Positions 35,674 through 46,250 are shown, counted from the first letter of the stretch. The stretch is DNA of 64,000 nt from Pseudobutyrivibrio ruminis (GCA_015057305.1 SVES01000004.1:1-64000), one strand, 5' to 3'. Made by a program: numbers and translations. The notes: a model not told the origin generated them from the sequence alone.

Positions 35674-37143
35674 CTAATCCTCATAAAATCTCATATCTTT
35701 CCAGATATTTAAAAGTGGCGTTCTATCAAGCTTGACCGTGGCAGTGTCTGTATCGTATATACGAACCCAGGAATTACCAGCATCAAAAGGTTTCCAATTG
35801 TCATTATCTGGCTTTCCTGTTTTTATAAAATCAACCCAATTTCTGTGCATTAAATCTGAGACTGCCTCTACTACTTCTGGCTTTTCCTCCCCATACACAG
35901 CCTTAGTGAACTCAAAATCCTTGTCCTTAAACACTAAGGATATCTCGAAAGCATGACATGCACCCATGCCAGATTCTCGTCCCATTTTAGTCACATACTG
36001 AAACTTGTACATATAGGCAGTGTTATATTTGCTCTGATTTATAGCCAGCTTTACAGCAGGCATTTCAAAGGCATAGTCTGTGGCAAATTTATTAAATGAG
36101 TCCTCTGAAAAAGACTCATAATAATTTTTGATAGCCTCAAAGCTATCACCATGACCATTTTTCTCAAGCATCTCCTTTATCATCTCCCATGAATTTGGGA
36201 AATTGGTGTTTTCCGGGCGCACAAACATATTGCCCTCATTTAGATTTGTGCCTATCAATAGCATTACATCCTTGGCACTTCCTTCTTTTATTGCATCCAT
36301 AGGTCTTACAGGAAGCAAATCATCCTGAATAGGTCCTGGTAAAAATATTCCTGGATTCTTATACTGATGCTTCATTGCCACATAAGTATTTCCCTTTTGA
36401 AATTCTGCTGGATCCATAGTCTTAAGCTTTGGCAAATCTGCTTCTGTCATACCCATTCCTTCTATGAAAAGGTCGATATTTTCCCTTGCCATTTCATGAG
36501 TCATCACACAATTTGGCAAACTACTTTCAGAAATGGCCTTTTGAAAATATCCCTTAACAGATGGCACTGCCAACATATTTGTAACAGATGCTGCCCCTGC
36601 CGATTCTCCCATTATTGTCACATCATCAGGATTTCCACCAAAATATTCAATATTTTCATGAACCCATTTTAAAGCCATGATTTGATCAGATAGTCCGCAG
36701 TTACTATCAAAATCCTCGCATCCTGGATAGCTTGAAAAGTCATAAAACCCCAATACATTTAAACGATATTGAATAGAAACGTAGCAAATCCCATCTTCTA
36801 CAAAGGTCAAGCCATCTGTAAGAGAATCAGAAGCTGCACCTGTGTTATATCCACCCCCATGAATCCATACTAAAACTGGTAGATTATCCCCTTCTAAAGG
36901 GCGCTGTATATTCAAAGTCAAACAGTCCTCTGAGCCTACCACCTTGCCATTTTCTAGTTGCATAGATTTTGGGCCGAATTCCTTTGCATCAAATACACCA
37001 TCCCATTTGTCACATTCTACAGCTCGTTTGAAACGCAGTTCCCCTACTGGAGGCTTTGCAAAAGGAATTCCTAAAAATTCCAACATGCCTCGTCTTTCGT
37101 AGCCTTTGATTTTACCGTACTTACATTCTACTATCTCTTTCAT
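35674..37143 (-). CDS. Type-B carboxylesterase
   Basis: 489 residues, alpha/beta hydrolase. The oxyanion-hole HGGG is at 95-98, the nucleophile S181 in GESAGA, a glutamate region in GTNLNEGNM and the catalytic histidine in GACHAFE. There is no signal peptide, so it is cytoplasmic. Its start overlaps the GH78 gene by 23 bases, tying it to that operon. It may remove acetyl, feruloyl or similar esters from imported rhamnosides; the substrate is not established. Confidence 0.88.
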   Translation of the reverse strand: MKEIVECKYGKIKGYERRGMLEFLGIPFAKPPVGELRFKRAVECDKWDGVFDAKEFGPKSMQLENGKVVGSEDCLTLNIQRPLEGDNLPVLVWIHGGGYNTGAASDSLTDGLTFVEDGICYVSIQYRLNVLGFYDFSSYPGCEDFDSNCGLSDQIMALKWVHENIEYFGGNPDDVTIMGESAGAASVTNMLAVPSVKGYFQKAISESSLPNCVMTHEMARENIDLFIEGMGMTEADLPKLKTMDPAEFQKGNTYVAMKHQYKNPGIFLPGPIQDDLLPVRPMDAIKEGSAKDVMLLIGTNLNEGNMFVRPENTNFPNSWEMIKEMLEKNGHGDSFEAIKNYYESFSEDSFNKFATDYAFEMPAVKLAINQSKYNTAYMYKFQYVTKMGRESGMGACHAFEISLVFKDKDFEFTKAVYGEEKPEVVEAVSDLMHRNWVDFIKTGKPDNDNWKPFDAGNSWVRIYDTDTATVKLDRTPLLNIWKDMRFYED

Positions 37144-39415
37144 GGTTCTCCCTTTCTAACAAATCATATTTTATTTCTATATTACCATTATTCTTTTTCC
37201 AGGAAACCTTTACTTTTCCCTTTGGAGTTATTACCACACCACTGGCAGAGGTCATATACCCTGGCACAGGTTTTACTTCTATCTCCTCAAAACCAGGCTT
37301 TCGTGGTCTGACACCTAAGGTTACGCTTGGAAGCTCATAGAGAGCCAATGCACCCCAGCCATGACATTCACTTCTGGCATATGCTTCGGATTCTATACAG
37401 GTGGTACAATTATTTTCCACCATCATATGCCATGGCTTCCAGTATTCCTCTGTTAGTTCATAGCAATCAATTATTTCCAAAGCCCTAAATAGATAAAAAT
37501 CCATTGCTATAGTGCATTGGGTGAAGGTTTTATCCTCAATAGTTTTTAAAAGATTTCTTTTTCTATTCTCCTCCCCACCAGTATTTGTTAACACTGCAAA
37601 AACCTGACAGTGCTGACTATACTCCTCAACTCCAGGTCCATCTGTAATCATTCCATTTTTCCCAACACAGTGAGTTAAAATTGCTTGCTGCACCCTTTTA
37701 GCTTCGTCCAAATATTCCTTTTTGCTATCATTATTTTCCAAGAAATCATAAAGCTTTGCAGCATACTGAAGGCCTAATACATACAGTAAACTTTCCATTG
37801 TAATTGGACCTTGCTTGATAGCTTTTGGGACACCAAAGGTCTCATTCCATTCCTTTGCCCAGTCAATAAATGACCAAAATCTATCCATCAACATTCCGCC
37901 AGTATTTCCAACTATTCCCCTTTCATCCAAATGATCATGAAAAAATGAAAGTATTCTATCTATTGTTGGCATGCAATCCTTTACCAGCTTTTTGTCCCCA
38001 AAATACATCATATGGTCGTAAACCATCAAAATATAATAAATAGAAAATCCTGGAATAACATTTGTACTACAATTAGGATAACTACAATTTAGCAAGCCAT
38101 CATACCGTTGACTACGTCTCATATCCTCAATACATTTTCTTGCCAATCTATCGTCTGCGCTTGTGGCATATGTAAATAAAATCTGAGCCCTGGTGTCCAT
38201 GATATACTGTAATTGTTCATAATAAGGACAGTCCTCATAGGTTTCATGCATACATCTTCTAAGGGTTCTTTCACTGATTTCCCATATCTTATTCATCGAA
38301 GCATCAGATGTATTTACATATGTCTGAACCTCTAGTGGATAACCAGTTTCCTCATAATCAAATTCACAAAATTCTAATGCCTCATCTGCTGTTTCAATTG
38401 AAATCTGGATAAATCTAAAGGTTCTAAACCAAAATGGATTATAGTTTTCCCTCCGTTCATCATCACCAAGTCCGTATAGATGATAATAATCGCTGTAGCC
38501 TAGCAAATGTCCCTTTTGGGCATCGCATCTATCACCTTTAACTGGAACCTTCGCTGGTCCTTCAAAACCATCTAAAACATAGGCTTCAGCATACATAAAT
38601 TTGACCTTCGCCCCAAGTCCTCCCTTGAATGCAGCATGAATAAAGCCTGTCATTTCTTCTCCTGCATCCACCTCTATTACTTCTTTCGAATGTGGAGGAA
38701 TCACAATTGTCTTTTTTGCCTCCAAAAAATCATTCCATGTGTCCTTGGAATAAATAGATTTTCTGATGGCTACAACACTATCAAATCGTCTTGGTTTTCT
38801 ATACAAAAAAGGAATATTTCGTGGCAACAGATTTCCTGGGCTTACAGCGGGATGTATAACATAATCGGGATAAACATAAGCTTCTTCCCAAAAGCTGTCA
38901 TCATACTCTGGCATTTTCCATGCTCTATATAATGGATTACCATATACCTTTTCGTGAATGATTAAAGGTGCAAATCTCTCTTCTTCCTTTACAAAAGAAA
39001 CCCTTTCATCCCTGTAGCATTTATACCCAGTATCAGCAGATACATCGATTGTTGCATTAGTTGTATCTATACTGCCTTCAAGCATCAGTCCTGGAGTAGA
39101 TGTCCTTATCATTCCATGATTTCCCTTTGCTGGATTTTCAGGATATCTTAGCACCATGACCGCAATTACATTCTTTCCAACTTTAAGATTTTTTGAAATA
39201 TCAACCTCATCATAGTACCAAACCTGCTTGTCCCCTCTGCTTGGTCCAAACTGAACAAACACGCCATTAACATACAACTTATATCTCGTGTCTGCAGATA
39301 TTTTTATTGTTCCAGCTACAATTTCACTATCAATTTCAAAAATCTTTCGAAACAGCCATACTACTGGCTCCTCATTTTCATCTCCTGTAAAATGCTTAGT
39401 CCATATCCACTTCAT
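37121..39415 (-). CDS. Family 78 glycoside hydrolase (alpha-L-rhamnosidase-like)
   Basis: 764 residues. N-terminal beta-sandwich modules (about 1-330, beginning MKWIWTKHF and including YKLYVNG) precede the (alpha/alpha)6 catalytic domain, with the hallmark EDCPYYEQLQY near residue 400 and a C-terminal beta domain. It removes terminal alpha-L-rhamnose. There is no signal peptide, so it acts on imported oligosaccharides or glycosides. It overlaps the AraC gene upstream (20 bases) and the esterase downstream. The GH78 assignment is firm, but the exact linkage is unknown. Confidence 0.85.
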   Translation of the reverse strand: MKWIWTKHFTGDENEEPVVWLFRKIFEIDSEIVAGTIKISADTRYKLYVNGVFVQFGPSRGDKQVWYYDEVDISKNLKVGKNVIAVMVLRYPENPAKGNHGMIRTSTPGLMLEGSIDTTNATIDVSADTGYKCYRDERVSFVKEEERFAPLIIHEKVYGNPLYRAWKMPEYDDSFWEEAYVYPDYVIHPAVSPGNLLPRNIPFLYRKPRRFDSVVAIRKSIYSKDTWNDFLEAKKTIVIPPHSKEVIEVDAGEEMTGFIHAAFKGGLGAKVKFMYAEAYVLDGFEGPAKVPVKGDRCDAQKGHLLGYSDYYHLYGLGDDERRENYNPFWFRTFRFIQISIETADEALEFCEFDYEETGYPLEVQTYVNTSDASMNKIWEISERTLRRCMHETYEDCPYYEQLQYIMDTRAQILFTYATSADDRLARKCIEDMRRSQRYDGLLNCSYPNCSTNVIPGFSIYYILMVYDHMMYFGDKKLVKDCMPTIDRILSFFHDHLDERGIVGNTGGMLMDRFWSFIDWAKEWNETFGVPKAIKQGPITMESLLYVLGLQYAAKLYDFLENNDSKKEYLDEAKRVQQAILTHCVGKNGMITDGPGVEEYSQHCQVFAVLTNTGGEENRKRNLLKTIEDKTFTQCTIAMDFYLFRALEIIDCYELTEEYWKPWHMMVENNCTTCIESEAYARSECHGWGALALYELPSVTLGVRPRKPGFEEIEVKPVPGYMTSASGVVITPKGKVKVSWKKNNGNIEIKYDLLERENHERDSRM

Positions 39416-40616
39416 CTTTTTCCCTTTCTTCTAAGCTTAAAAACTCCACTGGCTTGTATTTCTCCCTATACTGTCTTGGGGTTAAACCATATTTTTCTTT
39501 AAAAACTTTCCCTAAATAGCTTTGGGAAGGAAAATTTACATACTCTGCAATTCTCGGAATTGATTCATTTGAATACAGCAATAGATTTGCAGCTCTCTCC
39601 AGTCTCACTTGAACAATATAATCCTGCAAACGTAATCCTGTATCCTTCTTGAATGTCCTTGATAAATAACTATCACTTATTTTTAGAGCAGCTGCTATCT
39701 CATCCAAATATATCTTTTCACGATAATGCTTCTTCACATAATCCTTGCATTGCTCTGTATAGCTCGATGTATGCCGTCTGTTTTTTTGTTCACTTACAAG
39801 TCTTGTCAATTCCTCTACAGCCTGGTTTCTTAGAGTGATAACCTTAAATACATCATCACAGCTAGTACCCTTGTTTATATAGAATCCACTTACTCTATAT
39901 GCCACATAGGGAGCCACCCCACCTTCAATAGCTGCTCTTGCACAAAGAGTAGTTGCAACTACCATTAGATTTTTCCAATGATCCAAATCATTTTTTGAAA
40001 GCTTTCCAATATCTCCATCCATTTCTCTTGTACGCTCTAAAGCTTCTTTTACATTGCCCTCTCGTACCAAATCAAGAAGCTGTCTCTCATCCTGATATGT
40101 ATGTCTGTAAATATCCTCCTCATCGCTTTCTATGCTAAACTGCTCCAGCTCTTTTGATGAAATATCAACAGCTGAAAATAATTCTTTATTGGCCTTTACC
40201 AGTTGCTCTGCAGTATATTCCTTACCTGCATATACTTTTGATACCAATGCTACTAAATCAAGTATTTCACCCTCATTAAGCATGGTAAGTGTTAACTCCT
40301 CAGCCTGATTCACATTAAATAGCTGATAGTATTTGTGCAAAGATATTTTATCCATATGTTCTGTGGAAATAGGCCCGATAATACAAATATTATCTTTCTT
40401 ATGTATTAGCCCATAGCATATTCCAAAGTCATCCCGATAAATTAGTGGTAGCTCTTGCACTTTTGCCATACTTATAATTTGTTTTAGTGCATTAAATGAT
40501 GTCATTAAAGGATTAGCTCCTATTTTACTTTTAAAGCTAATTTCTCCTTTAACATCACATACCATTATTGAGACTCTAAGCAAGCTTGCAATTCTTTCTA
40601 ACGAAAAAAAGTCCAT
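39396..40616 (-). CDS. AraC-family transcriptional regulator of the rhamnoside cluster
   Basis: 406 residues. The C-terminal 100 residues form a double helix-turn-helix (YLDEIAAALKISDSYLSRTF, then IPRIAEYVNFPSQSYLGKVF). The first 300 are a large sensory region, unlike the short cupin type. The ATG at 40616 follows AGAGG by eight bases; longer in-frame starts lack a ribosome site. It is the first gene of the cluster, overlapping the GH78 gene by 20 bases, and so probably regulates its own operon. Confidence 0.88.
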   Translation of the reverse strand: MDFFSLERIASLLRVSIMVCDVKGEISFKSKIGANPLMTSFNALKQIISMAKVQELPLIYRDDFGICYGLIHKKDNICIIGPISTEHMDKISLHKYYQLFNVNQAEELTLTMLNEGEILDLVALVSKVYAGKEYTAEQLVKANKELFSAVDISSKELEQFSIESDEEDIYRHTYQDERQLLDLVREGNVKEALERTREMDGDIGKLSKNDLDHWKNLMVVATTLCARAAIEGGVAPYVAYRVSGFYINKGTSCDDVFKVITLRNQAVEELTRLVSEQKNRRHTSSYTEQCKDYVKKHYREKIYLDEIAAALKISDSYLSRTFKKDTGLRLQDYIVQVRLERAANLLLYSNESIPRIAEYVNFPSQSYLGKVFKEKYGLTPRQYREKYKPVEFLSLEEREKDEVDMD

Positions 40617-40737
40617 GACACATACCTCTATATACAAAAAAGCTTTTTGTTTATAATAGCATGTAATCATGAACTTTATATATTTATTTTGATATTATTG
40701 TCTTTATTTTGTCTTTTAATCTGCTTCTTAACTACAA

Positions 40738-42930
40738 CTATACCCTGACAAAATGCAACTGGGCACTTGGATAATCGCCGTATGAGATATTGATAGCAAA
40801 TCCACCATACATTAATGCAGCTCCAGAAAGTGTTGTTTTTGTACCTTCAAGGTTATACATTGCATTTTCCTCCAGTCCTCGAAGCTTTATAACCTTAATC
40901 CTTGCATTAGCCTGCACCTTTTTAACAACAATATTTACAAGTGCCTCGGACTTATCTGTTGCTACAAACTCCCAAGCTTTGTAAATTTCTGCATACTCCT
41001 CATTGTAAAGTCGATAATAGTCTCCCTTTTGAATCAACCAATAGTATTTGTTATAAGAGGCTATCTGTTCTTTGATTTCAGCCTTTTCCTCTGCTGACAT
41101 TTTTGTAATATCAAGCTCATAGCCAAAAGTACCTGCCATAGCAACAACTCCACGGGTAGAAAGTGGTGTGCTTCTGCCAGTCTGATGATTTGGAGATGCT
41201 GATACATGAGAGCCTACTGCACTAACAGGATATCCAAAAGAAGTTCCCTCCTGAATCTCAAGTCTTTCAATAGCATCTGTATCATCTGAGCACCAAATCT
41301 GTGGACAATAGTAAAGCATACCTGCATCAAAACGTCCACCGCCTCCTGAGCAGCCTTCAATCATAAGATTTGGATAAGCTGATAATAATCTTTCAAGTAA
41401 AGAATATGTTCCTAAAACAAATCTGTGGGAAACCTCTCCCTGCTTTTTGTTAGGAAGATTCTTTGAATAAACATTACTTATACTTCTATTGAAGTCCCAC
41501 TTGATGTATGAAATATTGTTTTCATCAAGAATCTTGCTAATGCAATTAAACAGATAGTCTTCTACCTTTTTATTACTCATATCAAGCACCAGCTGATTAC
41601 GTGCCATAGTAGGATGTCTATCTGGATCAACCAATGCCCAGTCTGGATGCTCTCTATACAAATTTGAATCCTCATTAACCATTTCCGGTTCAAACCAAAG
41701 ACCAAATTTCATTCCTAGCTTTTCAATCTCATCTGAAATTCTCTTTAAGCCGCCTTCCAGCTTTTTCTCATTAACGAACCAGTCACCAAGACCCGAATTG
41801 TCATCATCACGTTTTCCAAACCAGCCATCATCTAAAACCAACATTTCAATTCCCAGTTCAGAAGCATCTTTTGCAATATCAATAATCTTTTCAGAAGTAA
41901 AATCAAAGTATGTTGCTTCCCAGTTATTGATAAGTATTGGTCGTTTTACATCCATATATTTTCTATCACATACATTTCTTCGAATAATATTGTGATAAAT
42001 ATGGCTCAAACTTTCCAGGCCATCCTTTGTATATGCCATAATCGCTTCTGGTGTATCAAAGCTCTCACCTGCCTCTAAACACCATGAAAAATTTTCTTCA
42101 TTAATACCTGCAACGATTCTAGTGCTTCCAGCCTGATCCTGCTCGATTTCTATCTTATGATTTCCAGAATACATAAGCATCATTCCATAGCATTCACCAT
42201 AAGCTTCTGTTGCCCCATGGTCGCATAAAATCACAAAAGGATTCTCATGATGACTGCTCATTCCACGCTTTGAGCTGATAACCTTTATATCCTGGGTAAG
42301 CTTATTTCTAGACATCACTCTTTCCATGCAATGTCTTCCAGCGAAATGAATCTCATCCCAACAACCATATTGAACATCAAGCATAGCCGATGCAGCCTTC
42401 TCTAAATGAATTTTTTTGTCGCTGACATTGATAAACTTTGTGTGTCGTGTGATTACATCCTTGTCTTCAAAAACAGAATAATGTAGCTCCACTTCTAGTC
42501 CAACAACCTTATCTTCCAAAGTGATAACAAGTGATGTTACATCATCATCGTATTTACGAACTGATGGAAGACCTTCTATTTCTTCCTTGCCTTCGTATAT
42601 ACGATGTGACTTATATCTTAAATCACAGCTACGGCTTCCGTTTTTTGCAACAATCCCTACAGAGCTAATCCTATAGTCTCCCACTCCACAACCTGAATAT
42701 TCCTGTGGTAGCACATCGATTGAACGTCCTCTATCTACTCTATTCTCAAACAGATTTCCAGAAAATCCTCTGTCAACAGATATAATCTGGTATGTCATAT
42801 CTGTATCACAAGCAGGTCTGCCATAATAGTTGTGAATTAACAGACCTATATCATCTATTTTAATCTGATATTCACTGTTCAAAGTCAACAATCTAAAAAT
42901 CTTTCTTGAATCATCAAATACTATACTCAA
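40738..42930 (-). CDS. Alpha-galactosidase, GH36, with TTG start
   Basis: 730 residues, the full length of cytoplasmic GH36 enzymes that cleave alpha-1,6-galactose from raffinose-type sugars or galactomannan fragments. The nucleophile is D479 in IKWDFNRS, the acid/base region is CSDDTDAIERL (from 547), and LDDGWFGKRDDD (367-378) lines the active site. Translation starts at TTG 42930: AGGAGG lies about nine bases upstream and no ATG occurs before residue 44. A divergent AraC gene probably controls it. No signal peptide. Confidence 0.93.
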   Translation of the reverse strand: MSIVFDDSRKIFRLLTLNSEYQIKIDDIGLLIHNYYGRPACDTDMTYQIISVDRGFSGNLFENRVDRGRSIDVLPQEYSGCGVGDYRISSVGIVAKNGSRSCDLRYKSHRIYEGKEEIEGLPSVRKYDDDVTSLVITLEDKVVGLEVELHYSVFEDKDVITRHTKFINVSDKKIHLEKAASAMLDVQYGCWDEIHFAGRHCMERVMSRNKLTQDIKVISSKRGMSSHHENPFVILCDHGATEAYGECYGMMLMYSGNHKIEIEQDQAGSTRIVAGINEENFSWCLEAGESFDTPEAIMAYTKDGLESLSHIYHNIIRRNVCDRKYMDVKRPILINNWEATYFDFTSEKIIDIAKDASELGIEMLVLDDGWFGKRDDDNSGLGDWFVNEKKLEGGLKRISDEIEKLGMKFGLWFEPEMVNEDSNLYREHPDWALVDPDRHPTMARNQLVLDMSNKKVEDYLFNCISKILDENNISYIKWDFNRSISNVYSKNLPNKKQGEVSHRFVLGTYSLLERLLSAYPNLMIEGCSGGGGRFDAGMLYYCPQIWCSDDTDAIERLEIQEGTSFGYPVSAVGSHVSASPNHQTGRSTPLSTRGVVAMAGTFGYELDITKMSAEEKAEIKEQIASYNKYYWLIQKGDYYRLYNEEYAEIYKAWEFVATDKSEALVNIVVKKVQANARIKVIKLRGLEENAMYNLEGTKTTLSGAALMYGGFAINISYGDYPSAQLHFVRV

Positions 42931-42942
42931 TCTACTGTCCTC

Positions 42943-43008
42943 CTACCCTTTAACACTTCCAAGGACTAATCCCTTGGTAAAATATTTTGTAGAAAAAATT
43001 ATAGTATC
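42943..43008 (-). pseudogene. C-terminal remnant of an ABC sugar permease (MalG-like)
   Basis: Just before the alpha-galactosidase, the minus strand reads ...FSTKYFTKGLVLGSVKG followed by TAG. This closely resembles the conserved last residues of carbohydrate ABC transporter inner-membrane subunits of the MalG group. Upstream the frame has no permease sequence. The stop codon TAG is part of the TAGGAGG ribosome site of the galactosidase, as expected if the two were once coupled. The rest of the transporter appears to have been deleted. Confidence 0.55.
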
Positions 43009-43103
43009 AGACTGCCCTTTATGAAATGGATATGAATGTGTAATTTATGGAAAAATGTAAAATAATATGTAATATATCTCGTTAATATTGTTATTCCCCC
43101 TTA

Positions 43104-43129
43104 TATTTGCTAGTATTTTCTAGTAAATA
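43104..43129. promoter_or_regulatory. Inverted repeat upstream of the AraC gene
   Basis: TATTTGCTAG and CTAGTAAATA flank TATTTT with one mismatch. It lies in the divergent region between the GH36 and AraC genes and could be a regulator-binding site. It is AT-rich, so only suggestive. Confidence 0.35.
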
Positions 43130-43169
43130 TATCAACAAATTAATATGGAAATAAAAACAGGTAATAGTC

Positions 43170-44057
43170 ATGAATGCTTTTAAACCATCCCGTTATACAG
43201 ATGCAGTTCAATATAAATGCCTTGAGGATTTAAGGGAGTCATCTATGGAACTTTCTCTTATTCATTGCGGGAAAGAAAAATGCAAACCTCTACATATTGT
43301 TCAAGGGAAAAGAGATGAAATAATCATTCATTTTGTCTTTGACGGGAAGGGAACTTTTTCCGTCGGAGATAGAATTTGGCATATTGAAAAAGGTCAAATG
43401 TTCATATTATATCCAGGCATTACCACTACTTATATATCAGATGCTGATGACCCTTGGCGATATGCATGGATAGCCTTTAAAGGTATTCACACAGAAAACA
43501 TTCTTCTTCATATGGGTTTTTCAAAAGACAACCCCGTCGTCCCTTTTGATGATATTACAAGCATACAGGAATTTATTGACAAGATTTTAGATGCTAGAAA
43601 ACTGACTTTTGGAAATGATTTATTGCGAAATGGATTTCTTTTAGAATTGCTAGGTAGTCTATGTGAAAATCATACCAATAGAACGAAACAAAATGGTGGG
43701 CATGATTACAGTTCAAACATATATGTAAACCATGCCATTGAATTCATTTCAAAATTTTACTCACAAAGCATTAACGTTACCTCAATATCAGAATATATTG
43801 GAATAACAAGGGCTCACTTAAACAATTGCTTCAAAAAAGAATTAGGTGTTACAGTACAATCATACTTAATAGATTATCGACTTCATCAAGCCTCACAGCT
43901 TTTAAACAGTACCACTGATTCAATCAATGAAATCGCAGCCAAAGTAGGCTATCCGGACCCTTTGGCTTTTTCAAAAGCCTTTAAGAAAAAATATAAGGCA
44001 AGCCCTAAATTCTATCGTCAAAATCAGCTTGAGCTTCTTCAATTTAATAATAAATAA
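43170..44057 (+). CDS. AraC-family regulator with cupin sensor
   Basis: 295 residues. The N-terminal 150 residues form the cupin-type ligand domain (IIIHFVFDGKGTF, then IEKGQMFILYPG). The C-terminal 100 carry two HTH motifs, including ITRAHLNNCFKKELG and INEIAAKVGYPDPLAFSKAF. Divergent to the alpha-galactosidase with a 239-base intergenic region, it is the likely activator responding to alpha-galactosides or a derived sugar. AGGTAAT is the ribosome site. Confidence 0.92.
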   Translation: MNAFKPSRYTDAVQYKCLEDLRESSMELSLIHCGKEKCKPLHIVQGKRDEIIIHFVFDGKGTFSVGDRIWHIEKGQMFILYPGITTTYISDADDPWRYAWIAFKGIHTENILLHMGFSKDNPVVPFDDITSIQEFIDKILDARKLTFGNDLLRNGFLLELLGSLCENHTNRTKQNGGHDYSSNIYVNHAIEFISKFYSQSINVTSISEYIGITRAHLNNCFKKELGVTVQSYLIDYRLHQASQLLNSTTDSINEIAAKVGYPDPLAFSKAFKKKYKASPKFYRQNQLELLQFNNK

Positions 44058-44071
44058 ATGTTTTCTATTGC

Positions 44072-44105
44072 AAAAAAAGTGCTAGGAATAAATCTTCCTA
44101 GCACT
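44072..44105 (-). terminator. Intrinsic terminator of the chemoreceptor gene
   Basis: A perfect 10-bp stem AGTGCTAGGA/TCCTAGCACT (44078-44087 with 44096-44105) is followed on the minus strand by TTTTTTT. It lies between convergent genes. Confidence 0.85.
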
Positions 44106-44121
44106 AAATCTTTATAATTCG

Positions 44122-46164
44122 TTATTTAAAGAATGCCATTTCCTCATTTAACTTTTCAGCAATCTCCTTCAAATCAGTAGCAGAATTTGCAAGACTTGCA
44201 ACTGTTGCTGAAAGCTCCTGTACCGATGCCCCTGTAGTTTCTGAGCTTGCTGCATTCTCCTCTGAAATTGCAGAAAGTGAAGACATTGCATCTGATACCA
44301 CCTCATTAGATGTAACACAGGTACTTGCTCCACCAGCAATATCCCTTACACCAAGAACTGTGCCATCTATATCCTGAAGCATTCCATTTACAGATTTTAA
44401 GGTTTCACCAATAGCCTCCTGTTGCTCAAGGTTTCCTTGCTTTACAAGCTCTGCAGCGGCAACAGCAGCCTCGGCTTCTTTAAGCAATTCATCCATTTCC
44501 TTACGAATATCCTGAGCCATGCTGTCTGAATCATCAGCCAGCTTTCTGATTTCTTCCGCAACAACAGCAAAACCTTTACCAGCTTCACCAGCACGGGCAG
44601 CCTCAATAGATGCGTTAAGGGATAGCAAATTGGTCTGAGACGCAATATCAGAAATGCCATCTACTCTTTCATTAATATTTGCCACAGCTCCCTGAGTTGC
44701 TGAAATAGTACGCGCAATTTCTTCAATCTTTTCAGTCATATCGCTACTAGATTGCTGTAGATTCTGAAGTGAAGTGCTTGAGGCTTCTGAAGCATCCTTC
44801 ATTCTTTCAGCCAGGCCCTCCATATTGCCAGTTGAATTTTGTACACCTGTAACGGCATCAGTAATCTTTCCAACATTTTCTGCTGCTTCCTGGATTTCCT
44901 CTGCCTGTTGTACGGCGCCGGTGGCGATTTCCTGCACTGCATTAGAAACACCTTCTGTTGTGGCTGAAATCTGATTAGCCATATCAGCCAAATCTTCAGA
45001 AGAGGTTGTTACTGTATTTGCAGAAGCCTTTATATTTGAAACAATATCCTGCAGCCTCTTTATAACATCATTAAAGTTTCTAACTATTTCTCCAAACTCA
45101 TCCTTTCGCCTTGAATAACCACTTATTCTATTAAATCCACCCTCTGCAAGAACTGAAAGGGAACTATTTACTGCAAGAATAGGCTTAACAAAGCTGTTTG
45201 CAATAAATATAGAAATAACTATTCCAATAACAAGTAATACTACTCCAATTCCAACTGTAACCATTGCAGAGCGTTTTGCCTCTGCCATTACCACACTGTC
45301 TTTTTCTGCTATTGCAATTGTCCAGCCGGAAATAGGCTCTTTTATCCATGATACATAAGCAAGGCTTCCTGTTGCCATACTTTCATATAAACCACTAGAA
45401 TCTGCTGAAGTCATAAACTCTGATGTGCTGTGGTCCTCAGGCTCATCCTCTGGAGTGATTTCATGCATTGCATGGGCTGCAACAATACCAGTTCTATCTG
45501 CAATATATCCATCATTTACATGTTCTGCCAATAGCTCATGGAAATAATTCAAATCAAAGCTTCTTTGAACAGTACCAAGAAATGCACCTGTCTGGTCATC
45601 AATAACGGGAACTGCAACTACCATTATACGACTGCCATTTGCCTGGCTTACTAAAATATCCGATGTGGTAGGCTGAAGTGTTGCTTTGCAATCTTGGAAA
45701 TATTCTCTTTCGCTTATATCAGACAAATCACCATCACCTGAACGAACAACCTGCATTCCATTAGCATTTGAAAGCACTGTCTGATTGCCATCTCCAATAC
45801 TTGCATCAAGCGAAGCCATCTCGGTCTTAATTGCAGATTCAGGAATTGCAGCTTCCTCACTGCCATATGTATTTAAATACGTCATTGTGCTAGGTGCCGC
45901 TGCAAAGGTTTGCAGTCCAATAATATTTGTTTCAATTACATTTGCAAATTCTGACTCCACAAGCTTTGCATTAGAATTCAACAAATCCAGCGTATCATTT
46001 TTGGCTTTATTTGTAGAGATGTTGTAGCTCACCACTATGGCTATAAGCAGTGGCACCGCCACAAGTAAAGCCATTATAGTAATAAGCTTTGTTTTTACAC
46101 TGTCCTTTACTGACACACTGTTGTTTTCTGCTACAATCTTTTCTTTTTTCTCTTTCTTAGCCAT
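44122..46164 (-). CDS. Methyl-accepting chemotaxis protein
   Basis: 680 residues. A first membrane helix at about 27-48 is followed by a double-CACHE extracytoplasmic domain (about 50-290), a second helix (about 298-320), HAMP, and the methyl-accepting cytoplasmic domain with the signalling tip around [20 protein letters not shown]. The ligand is probably a small molecule such as an amino acid or organic acid. Start ATG 46164 has GAGGAG upstream. Not in an operon with the PTS genes; a terminator separates them. Motility genes are not in this window. Confidence 0.92.
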   Translation of the reverse strand: MAKKEKKEKIVAENNSVSVKDSVKTKLITIMALLVAVPLLIAIVVSYNISTNKAKNDTLDLLNSNAKLVESEFANVIETNIIGLQTFAAAPSTMTYLNTYGSEEAAIPESAIKTEMASLDASIGDGNQTVLSNANGMQVVRSGDGDLSDISEREYFQDCKATLQPTTSDILVSQANGSRIMVVAVPVIDDQTGAFLGTVQRSFDLNYFHELLAEHVNDGYIADRTGIVAAHAMHEITPEDEPEDHSTSEFMTSADSSGLYESMATGSLAYVSWIKEPISGWTIAIAEKDSVVMAEAKRSAMVTVGIGVVLLVIGIVISIFIANSFVKPILAVNSSLSVLAEGGFNRISGYSRRKDEFGEIVRNFNDVIKRLQDIVSNIKASANTVTTSSEDLADMANQISATTEGVSNAVQEIATGAVQQAEEIQEAAENVGKITDAVTGVQNSTGNMEGLAERMKDASEASSTSLQNLQQSSSDMTEKIEEIARTISATQGAVANINERVDGISDIASQTNLLSLNASIEAARAGEAGKGFAVVAEEIRKLADDSDSMAQDIRKEMDELLKEAEAAVAAAELVKQGNLEQQEAIGETLKSVNGMLQDIDGTVLGVRDIAGGASTCVTSNEVVSDAMSSLSAISEENAASSETTGASVQELSATVASLANSATDLKEIAEKLNEEMAFFK

Positions 46165-46203
46165 TGTCACTTCTCCTCGTTAAGTAATGAATTAAAGTAT
46201 TCT

Positions 46204-46250
46204 AAAACAAAAGAGCAGCAAAATCGCTGGTCTTACGCCTTTTGCTACTC
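46204..46250 (-). terminator. Intrinsic terminator of the PTS operon
   Basis: GAGCAGCAAAA (46213-46223) pairs with TTTTGCTACTC (46240-46250) with one mismatch. On the minus strand the stem is followed by TTTTGTTTT. It lies 63 bases after ptsI. Confidence 0.75.

Noticed and set aside
43104..43129. Inverted repeat as a proven AraC binding site
   Set aside because: It is AT-rich with one mismatch and AraC sites are normally direct repeats; kept only as a weak regulatory candidate.
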